A stretch of 32,039 nucleotides of DNA from Candidatus Sumerlaeota bacterium (GTDB lineage: Bacteria > Sumerlaeota > Sumerlaeia > UBA8349): positions 1 through 32,039 of the forward strand of contig JAFGFN010000019.1 of the NCBI GenBank assembly GCA_016931035.1. Direction: 5' to 3'. The notes under the pieces are model-generated. The model did not search any database. It had not been told where the DNA came from and saw nothing but the letters and a program-made list of their open reading frames with translations. A program made the translations under genes and the position numbers. Positions 23,279 through 29,036 of this stretch are shown one piece after another. Position 1 is the first letter of the stretch. Each line of letters opens with the position of its first letter.

Positions 23279-23316
23279 AATATCATGGCGCGCACGCCCT
23301 GGAAACGCGTGATATT
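23279..23316 (+). promoter_or_regulatory. hairpin in the pilN leader
   Basis: AATATCA (23279-23285) pairs with TGATATT (23310-23316), and CGCG (23289-23292) pairs with CGCG (23306-23309), leaving a three-base bulge and a 13-base loop. It ends 33 bases before the pilN start. It could modulate translation or transcript stability, but I know of no class it belongs to. Confidence 0.3.
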
Positions 23317-23349
23317 CGCCAATCCTACGGCGGAGAGGGGCTTGGCGCG

Positions 23350-23958
23350 ATGAACAAGCGGATCGATTTGATGCCCCCCAAATACTTGAGTGCCAGGCGT
23401 TTGCAGTCGCGTTTGGCGCTTTGGGCATTCGTCGCCGTGGGAGGATGCGTCGCTGTTCTCCTTCTGGCCGCCTTCTCGGCGCGGCGCGTGAGCGAGCTGG
23501 AGGCCTCCGTCCAGCTCCTGCGAGACCGCGCGACGGGGCTCCAGAGTCAGGAGATGGAACTCTCGCGGATCCTTCTCGATTTACGCCGCGTTCGCGACGA
23601 GACGAGAGCGGCCCGCAAACGCTCCTCTGCCGGGTCCTTGTCGACACCGGACGATTCATCCTGGAGCGCCGTTCTGGGCGATCTGGCGATGTCTTGCGAG
23701 GATCGAGTGGCGCTGATCTCGTGCGAATTGAAGACAGAGGAGTCGCCCTCTTCCGCCCGGGGTTCCGAACCCGAGAGATCGGTTCAGCTGACAGTGGTCG
23801 GCGCGGCGAATTCGTACACGGACGCCTTGCAGTTCGTGAACACCATGGCGCGGTCGGAGAACCTGCGCGACTTTGCAATGAAGACGTCGAAGATGCTTGC
23901 GGAGACCGAGGGTCGCGCCGGACGGATCTCGTTTCGGGCGAAAGGAACGTTGAGGTAA
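23350..23958 (+). CDS. pilN: PilN-like inner-membrane protein
   Basis: PilN carries the short cytoplasmic tail that PilM binds, one membrane helix and a periplasmic domain that pairs with PilO. The 202-residue product begins MNKRIDLMPPKYL, corresponding to the INLLP-type PilM-binding motif, followed by the helix at about 26-46 (ALWAFVAVGGCVAVLLLAAF). A coiled coil (SELEASVQLLRDRATGLQSQ) comes next, then a ferredoxin-like periplasmic domain with the DALQFVNTMARSENLRDF segment. The start ATG 23350 is fixed by that motif; the frame continues to 23164 but the added residues are unlike any PilN. GGAGAGGGG lies upstream. PilO follows after two bases. Confidence 0.9.
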   Translation: MNKRIDLMPPKYLSARRLQSRLALWAFVAVGGCVAVLLLAAFSARRVSELEASVQLLRDRATGLQSQEMELSRILLDLRRVRDETRAARKRSSAGSLSTPDDSSWSAVLGDLAMSCEDRVALISCELKTEESPSSARGSEPERSVQLTVVGAANSYTDALQFVNTMARSENLRDFAMKTSKMLAETEGRAGRISFRAKGTLR

Positions 23959-23960
23959 AA

Positions 23961-24560
23961 ATGACTTCGTCGAGCGCAACACTTGGACTGGGCCGAGGCG
24001 CGCGAGCCGTCGATCTCGTTGGCATGGGCGTTGCTCTCGTCATCGTTGCCGGGCTCGCCTGGTGCGTTTTGGGACGCAATATGATCAAGATGCGCGCGTT
24101 GCGCGAGGAACAGAGGAGTCTGACCCGCAGACTCGAATACGCCCCGAAGATCGCATCGGCGTTGGGCGAGGCGCGCGTCTTGATAGCCGACCATCGAGGG
24201 CCGTCCGGCGCGGCCGAGAGCGGCCTGCCCCGGTCGTTCGACGTCGAGGGTTTCCTCGCCGCCTTGACCGCGCGGGCCCAGGAAGACCGTATTGTGTTGA
24301 GATCGGTGGAACCCCAGGAGGGCGCCCAATCGCCCCACTGGGGATGTTGGGCGGCGCCGGTTCAGATATCGGCGATCGCCTCGTTCGAAGGCATCCACCG
24401 TTTTCTGTTCGAGATTGCGAGGATGCCCGGCCACCCGGCGGCGCTCGAGAGTCTCTTGATTCAGCGCGCCGAGAATCCCTGGCTCTGCGACGTCAACACC
24501 GAGTTGCTCTTGTTGGCCGCCCAACCCGGGCCGTTCGATTCGTCTCAAGGGAGCGAGTGA
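23961..24560 (+). CDS. pilO: PilO-like inner-membrane protein
   Basis: A 199-residue bitopic protein: a short cytoplasmic part, a membrane helix at about 20-40 (LVGMGVALVIVAGLAWCVLG), a short coiled coil (KMRALREEQRSLTRRLEY), then an alpha-beta periplasmic domain including the ISAIASFEGIHRFLFEIARMPG stretch, which matches the PilO pattern. PilO (GspM in type II systems) forms the inner-membrane alignment complex with PilN. ATG 23961 follows the pilN stop by two bases, with GAGG just upstream. The open frame is longer (back to 23421) but that part overlaps pilN out of frame. The O assignment rests on topology and gene order as well as on the domain. Confidence 0.82.
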   Translation: MTSSSATLGLGRGARAVDLVGMGVALVIVAGLAWCVLGRNMIKMRALREEQRSLTRRLEYAPKIASALGEARVLIADHRGPSGAAESGLPRSFDVEGFLAALTARAQEDRIVLRSVEPQEGAQSPHWGCWAAPVQISAIASFEGIHRFLFEIARMPGHPAALESLLIQRAENPWLCDVNTELLLLAAQPGPFDSSQGSE

Positions 24561-24564
24561 AATC

Positions 24565-25311
24565 ATGTCCTCCGCTCGGCGCCGACGCTCGTTGATTCCT
24601 CCCAAGGCCCAAATCCCGGTCATGATCGTGGGGGCGATCGTGCTGGTCTCGATTCTGGCCTGGAGACTCGGAGACAGAAAGCGCTCGCGACCCTCCGCAT
24701 CGTCGAGCCCGACGACCGCATCAAGCGCTGCCGCTGCGCCGGGAGGTCCGACGGCAACAACCGCCTCCCAACCCGGAGGGGCTTCTCTATCCGTCTCGTC
24801 CACCCCCACTCTTGCGCCCAACGATACCGCGGCTCAACTGGCCGAACTCGCCGAACTCCAATCTGAAATCCTCAAGGAGCGCGAAGCGATCGACCAGGCG
24901 CCCGCGCCGGCTCTCTCCGACGTCGCTGCCGCCGAACCGCGCGTCTTCAAGCCGGTGTCCAGGAACCCGTTTCTCGGTCGAACGGCTGGTTTGCCCGACT
25001 CGCTCAGAGAGGAGGCCGCGCGGATTTTGAACAGCGCTCTCGCCTCCCCTGCCGGCGGCGGTGCGCCCGACACCGAAACTCTGGTCGAAATGCCGGACTC
25101 CCGAGAGAGCTCGAGTCCGTCGAAGCCCTTGGTCCTCCTGGCGACGTACTTCATCGGAAACATGTCGATGGCCATCGTCAACGGGCGGGTGGTCAGACCC
25201 GGCGACGAGATCGAAGGCCTGGCCGTTCAATCCATCCGGGAACGCGAATTGACCCTGAGCAACGGCTGGCGCAGTCTCGTTCTGAGAATGGAGGAGATAC
25301 CCGGCTTATGA
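24565..25311 (+). CDS. PilP/GspC-like inner-membrane connector
   Basis: The 248-residue protein has a basic N-terminus, one membrane helix at about 17-35 (IPVMIVGAIVLVSILAW), a low-complexity Ser/Ala/Pro/Gly linker to about residue 85, a short helix, and a small C-terminal beta-domain ending in RVVRPGDEIEGLAVQSIRER. The segment FKPVSRNPFLGR resembles the R-x-PF motif before the folded domain of PilP. The final domain looks like the HR/PilP fold (short strands around a G-x-V-V-x-x-G-D turn) that binds the secretin's N0 domain. PilP is usually a lipoprotein, whereas GspC has a membrane helix, so this is closer to GspC in topology. Its stop overlaps the secretin start (ATGA). Confidence 0.75.
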   Translation: MSSARRRRSLIPPKAQIPVMIVGAIVLVSILAWRLGDRKRSRPSASSSPTTASSAAAAPGGPTATTASQPGGASLSVSSTPTLAPNDTAAQLAELAELQSEILKEREAIDQAPAPALSDVAAAEPRVFKPVSRNPFLGRTAGLPDSLREEAARILNSALASPAGGGAPDTETLVEMPDSRESSSPSKPLVLLATYFIGNMSMAIVNGRVVRPGDEIEGLAVQSIRERELTLSNGWRSLVLRMEEIPGL

Positions 25312-26957
25312 GCCACCGCCGCCCACTCATACTCCTCGTTGCCTTCTTCCCGGTTCTCGTCCCTTCGATCGTGCGGGCGGAAACGTCGCCGACGCTCAGC
25401 GCGGCGGACACCCGGAGCACCGTGTCGGTCGTTTCGGACGCGATAACGGTTTTGCCCGCTCCCCAGGCCGACTTGATGGAGATCCTGAAGTCGGATCGGA
25501 TCACGCTCAACGTCGAGAATGCCGAGATCACCTCGCTGCTCAAGATGATGGCCTTGAGCCGAAGAATCAACATCATGTCCGGCGCCGAGGTCAGCGGAAC
25601 GGTGAGCGTCAACCTCTTCCAAGTCCCGTTCGACGAAGCGCTGGACGCCATACTGGGCATCGGCGGCTTCACCCGCTACACAAGAAACGGCATCGTCTAT
25701 GTGACAACGGAAGAAACGCGCGGCAAGCTGCCCGGGCAAGTGAACGACCTCGCGATCCGGAGCTTCAAGATTCACCACACCGCCGCCGAAGAACTGGTCG
25801 AAACCGTCAAGGAATTCCTTTCTCCCGCGGGTCAGGCCGTGCTGAGCAAACAGGAGCGAATCATCGTCGTCCGCGACGCGCCCGACTACGTGAAATCCGT
25901 CGCGCGCTTGATCGCCGAACAGGACCGGGCGCCCACGCCCCCCGACCTCGAGGTGGCGAACATCCGAATCGATCACGCGGTGCCCGAGGAAATCCTGAGC
26001 TCGGTCGAGAAACTCCTCTCCCCTTCCGGCAAGGCCGTTCTGGGCGCGAAGGACCGCACAATCATCGTTCGCGACGCCCCCGAGTTCGTGAGCCAGATCG
26101 CGGGCCTGATCGAGGAAAGAGACCAGCCGCCGCGCCAGGTGTTGATTTCGGCCCAGATTCTTCGGGTCAATCACACGAACGATCTCGACTTGGGCGTCGA
26201 GTTCGGACACAGCTGGTGGGACGAGAACGATGTCGATCCCATCGAGGCGGAGTTGCAGGCGGGGCCGTTCGACGTCACGCTCGACAATCTCAACGATGCC
26301 AAGGCGGGGCTTCTTCTCAGCGACGTGTCGACGGGAGAGGCCGGCCTTCTGTGGAGCGCGATCTGGAAGGACAAGCGGGCCTCCCTCGCGGCTCTGGCCT
26401 CTAAGGGCAAGGTCGAGACGCTGGCGGAACCCGACATCCTGGCTCTCGACGGCGAGAAGGCCAGTATGATCGTCGGCGACAAACTCGGCTACAAGACTTT
26501 CTCGCGCGCCGACGACGGAACCACCTTCGAGAACGTTCAGTTCCTCGACGTCGGCACCCAGATCGAGGTCACCCCCCGAATCGCGGCGGACGGATTGATT
26601 CGTTTGGAAATCCTGCCAAAAGTCTCGAGCGGAAACATCCAAGACGGAGTGCCCCTGGAGAACACCGCCGAAGTCGCGACCACCATGCTCGTGCGCGACG
26701 GCGAAACCGTCGTCATCGGCGGCCTGATCGACACGCGCAAGGAACGCGTCCGGAGTCAGGTCCCCTTCCTCGGCGACATTCCCGTTCTGGGACTCTTGTT
26801 CGGAAAGAACAACTGGGTCAACCGCAAGACCGAGCTCGTAATCCTGATCACTCCCCACATTGTCGAGCCGCAAATGAACCCCGTGATGCAAGCCAAGCTC
26901 GACCGCGCCACCCAAGGGGCTTCGATCTTCCCGCCCGAAGAACTCCAGGCCAACTGA
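25308..26957 (+). CDS. secretin (GspD/PilQ family) with duplicated N-domain
   Basis: The outer-membrane channel of the machine. The 549-residue protein has a signal peptide (first 24 residues, ending in IVRA). Then comes an N0/STN-like domain (about 55-140, ITLNVENAEITSLLKMMA), followed by two copies of an N1-like domain at 149-208 and 215-274. They share LSPAGQAVLSKQERIIVVRDAP and LSPSGKAVLGAKDRTIIVRDAP-type cores. The secretin domain covers roughly 275-549, with VPFLGDIPVLGLLF and the TELVILITPHIVEP signature near the end. There is no extra C-terminal S-domain, so no pilotin-type tail is evident. It is short for GspD (about 650) because N2 and N3 are reduced. The start overlaps the previous gene by four bases (ATGA). 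Confidence 0.94.
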   Translation: MSHRRPLILLVAFFPVLVPSIVRAETSPTLSAADTRSTVSVVSDAITVLPAPQADLMEILKSDRITLNVENAEITSLLKMMALSRRINIMSGAEVSGTVSVNLFQVPFDEALDAILGIGGFTRYTRNGIVYVTTEETRGKLPGQVNDLAIRSFKIHHTAAEELVETVKEFLSPAGQAVLSKQERIIVVRDAPDYVKSVARLIAEQDRAPTPPDLEVANIRIDHAVPEEILSSVEKLLSPSGKAVLGAKDRTIIVRDAPEFVSQIAGLIEERDQPPRQVLISAQILRVNHTNDLDLGVEFGHSWWDENDVDPIEAELQAGPFDVTLDNLNDAKAGLLLSDVSTGEAGLLWSAIWKDKRASLAALASKGKVETLAEPDILALDGEKASMIVGDKLGYKTFSRADDGTTFENVQFLDVGTQIEVTPRIAADGLIRLEILPKVSSGNIQDGVPLENTAEVATTMLVRDGETVVIGGLIDTRKERVRSQVPFLGDIPVLGLLFGKNNWVNRKTELVILITPHIVEPQMNPVMQAKLDRATQGASIFPPEELQAN

Positions 26958-27007
26958 CGGCGCACGCGCGCTCGGATTCCAACCCGCCCAACACGATCAA
27001 CCTCTCG

Positions 27008-27209
27008 CCCCCCCCCTACAGCCGGATATCGAAGCGTCCGACACGTTCCGCCGGTCGGGCCGACGGGAACGCTCCGGGTTCGAAGAACGACCGCCAAAAA
27101 AGGACTTTCGAAAACCGGCTCGATCGTGCAAAGTATGGACCCCTTGGCCGACCGCGTGCAGCAAGGAGAGTCTCCCGTGCGGTCGATCTTCATTCCGGAG
27201 GGGGGGGGG
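27008..27209. repeat. C9 and G10 homopolymer tracts upstream of the ETF-QO gene
   Basis: Nine C at 27008-27016 and ten G at 27200-27209, in one 262-bp intergenic region. The G run continues directly from CCGGA at 27195-27199 and ends ten bases before the ATG at 27220, where a ribosome binding site is expected. In an RNA spanning both, the tracts could pair and hide that site. Tracts of this length are prone to slippage. Confidence 0.6.
27044..27071. terminator. imperfect hairpin after the secretin gene
   Basis: CGTTCC (27044-27049) pairs with GGAACG (27066-27071), and the interior folds further through a GTCG/CGAC stem around a GGC loop, with small bulges. It lies 86 bases past the secretin stop, in a position to end the pilus/secretion transcript. 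There is no T run behind it. Confidence 0.35.
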
Positions 27210-27219
27210 AAACGGCGCG

Positions 27220-28905
27220 ATGACACCCACTCAAGAACGCGAAAGCATGGAACTCGACGTCGTTTTCGTCGGCGCGGGCGTGGCGAATCTCTGCGCGGCC
27301 TACCGGTTCATGCGCGAGGTCAAATCCCGCAACGAGAAGGCCGCCGCCGAGGGGCGACCGCCTATCGAGGAACCCACGGTCCTCGCGATCGACAAGGGCG
27401 CCCAGGTCGGCAGCCATACGCTCTCGGGCGCCGTGGTCGATCCGACGACGTTCCGCGAGCTCTTTCCCGATCTCGAGGAAAGCGATCTCCCGTTCGTCAC
27501 CCCAGTCAAAAACGACGGAGTGTACTACCTCACCCCCAGCGGCAAGATTCCCGTCCCGGCTCCGCTGCTCCCCAAAGAAATGCGCAATTCGGGCGGTTAC
27601 CACATCGCTTCGATCGCGGAAATGACCCGCTGGTTGGCGGCGAAATGCGAAGAGGAAGGGATCGAGGTGTACACCGAGTTCGCGGCGACCGAACTCCTGC
27701 GCGACGGCGACCGGATCGTCGGGGCTCGAATCGGCGACAAGGGACTGGACAAGGAAGGCAATCCGGGCGAGGGCTACGCGGCGGGAATGGACCTGTTGGC
27801 CAAGGTCACCGTGTTGGGCGAAGGCACGCGCGGCTATCTCTCTCAACGTCTGATTCGCGATTTTCGTCTCGACGCCGAGTCGAACTCTCAAACCTGGGCG
27901 CTGGGAATCAAGGAGCTGATCGAGATCCCGGAAGGACGGATCGAACAAGGCGCCGTGATCCATACGTTCGGCTATCCGCTCGACATATCGACCTACGGCG
28001 GTTCGTTCGTCTACGCTTTGAGCGACACGCTCGTCGCCGTGGGTCTCGTGATGGGTCTCGACTATCCGAACCCGCTCTTCAACACACACGGCGCGTTCCT
28101 TCAGCTCAAGGCGCATCCGTTGGTGGCGGAAATCGTGAAGGGAGGCAAAGTCGTCGAGTACGGCGCGAAAACCTTGCCCGAGGGGGGATACTTCGCCCTT
28201 CCTCGTCTCGCGACGGACGGCGCCGTGCTGGTGGGCGACGGCGCGGGGTTCGTCAACTCGATGCGCCTCAAGGGCATCCACCTGGCGATGAAATCGGGCG
28301 CGCTCGCCGCCGACCGAATCCTCAACGCGCTGACGGCGGGAGATTTCTCCGCTCGCGCGCTCGACTACAAGCCGGATTTCGATTCGAGTTGGGCCGGGGC
28401 GGAGCTGCGGCGCGCGCGCAACTATCGCCAGAGTTATCACGGCGGTCTGATCCCCGGCATGATGGCGACCGGAATGCACATGTTCTCGGGCGGCGCGCTT
28501 CCTCCCGGCCGCAAGACCATGCCGCCCGACCACAAGGGTCTTCGCAAAGCTTCGGCGGGTCGACCCACTCCGAAGACGCCGACCGACGACGCGCTGTATC
28601 TCGACATCCTGACCGACGTGTATAAGAGCGGCTCGATTCACAACGAGCATCAACCCCCACACTGCAAGATTCTCGACCCGAGCGTCTGCGAGCGATGCCG
28701 CGAAGAGTACGCCATGCCGTGCACGCGGTTCTGTCCGGCGAAGGTTTACGAAGAGAATCTCGATCCCGATGGGCGGTTCCTGGGCATTCAGGTCAACTTC
28801 TCGAATTGCGTCCACTGCAAAACGTGCGAGATCAAGGACCCCTTGGAGAACTTGGAATGGACTCCGCCCGAGGGAGGCGACGGGCCGAAGTATCAGAAGA
28901 TGTAA
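27220..28905 (+). CDS. electron-transfer flavoprotein:quinone oxidoreductase (ETF-QO)
   Basis: ETF-QO passes electrons from reduced electron-transfer flavoprotein, filled by acyl-CoA and similar dehydrogenases, to membrane quinone. The 561-residue protein has an FAD-binding fold with VGAGVANL at 17-24 (the last Gly of GxGxxG is Asn). The FAD C-terminal signature (LVGDGAGFVNSMRLKGIHLA) lies near 345-360. The iron-sulfur part ends the protein: C505 in FCPAKVYEE, then C530, C533 and C536 in the NCVHCKTCEIKDP segment, and a PEGGDGPKYQKM terminus, all as in known ETF-QO. Three additional Cys (C490, C493, C501) precede it in a CxxC-x7-C pattern reminiscent of FixX ferredoxins. Membrane association is monotopic. 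ATG 27220 is taken; ATG 27247 is an alternative. ETF subunit genes are not in the window. Confidence 0.95.
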   Translation: MTPTQERESMELDVVFVGAGVANLCAAYRFMREVKSRNEKAAAEGRPPIEEPTVLAIDKGAQVGSHTLSGAVVDPTTFRELFPDLEESDLPFVTPVKNDGVYYLTPSGKIPVPAPLLPKEMRNSGGYHIASIAEMTRWLAAKCEEEGIEVYTEFAATELLRDGDRIVGARIGDKGLDKEGNPGEGYAAGMDLLAKVTVLGEGTRGYLSQRLIRDFRLDAESNSQTWALGIKELIEIPEGRIEQGAVIHTFGYPLDISTYGGSFVYALSDTLVAVGLVMGLDYPNPLFNTHGAFLQLKAHPLVAEIVKGGKVVEYGAKTLPEGGYFALPRLATDGAVLVGDGAGFVNSMRLKGIHLAMKSGALAADRILNALTAGDFSARALDYKPDFDSSWAGAELRRARNYRQSYHGGLIPGMMATGMHMFSGGALPPGRKTMPPDHKGLRKASAGRPTPKTPTDDALYLDILTDVYKSGSIHNEHQPPHCKILDPSVCERCREEYAMPCTRFCPAKVYEENLDPDGRFLGIQVNFSNCVHCKTCEIKDPLENLEWTPPEGGDGPKYQKM

Positions 28906-28907
28906 CG

Positions 28908-29036
28908 ATTGCGGAATGCGGATTGGGGATTGCGGATTAGAGAAAAGAGTCGCTGGAGAGTCGTGAGGCAAGAGATGGTCGATCCGAAATCCCAAACCTC
29001 GAATTCCGAACCGGCAATTCCCAATTCGCAATTCGC
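28908..29036. repeat. two inverted arrays of a degenerate 7-bp repeat flanking a start codon
   Basis: Left array 28908-28938: units ATTGCGG, ATGCGG, ATTGGGG, ATTGCGG. Right array 28988-29036: units AAATCCC, AAACCTC(G), AATTCCG, AACCGGC, AATTCCC, AATTCGC, AATTCGC. The right array read on the minus strand gives GCGAATT-type units, so the arrays are inverted copies of one motif and could form a long imperfect stem. The start codon ATG 28975 lies in the loop, and the right array is translated into a seven-residue repeat (NSEPAIP, NSQFAVP). Confidence 0.7.

Larger units (their letters stand above)
22922..23349 (+). other. 428-bp gap between pilM and pilN
   Basis: The gap holds a hairpin CGGAAC (23013-23018), loop of seven, GTTCCG (23026-23031), a TTGACA promoter element at 23138, and a second hairpin at 23279-23316. 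An open frame from GTG 22946 ends in an ATGA overlap with pilN, but its product looks like translated non-coding sequence for most of its length and it runs across the promoter. Its last 36 codons (from ATG 23243) could be a leader peptide; support is weak. No recognisable gene remnant is present. Confidence 0.55.

Noticed and set aside
22946..23353. A 135-codon frame ending in an ATGA overlap with pilN
   Set aside because: The overlap is attractive, but the frame starts at GTG without a ribosome binding site, runs over the TTGACA promoter element, and its Pro/Arg/Ser-rich product looks non-coding. Only its last 36 codons remain as a weak leader-peptide possibility.
27190..29031. A 613-codon minus-strand open frame opposite ETF-QO
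   Set aside because: The plus-strand product is a complete ETF-QO; the antisense start also lies inside the heptamer repeat region.
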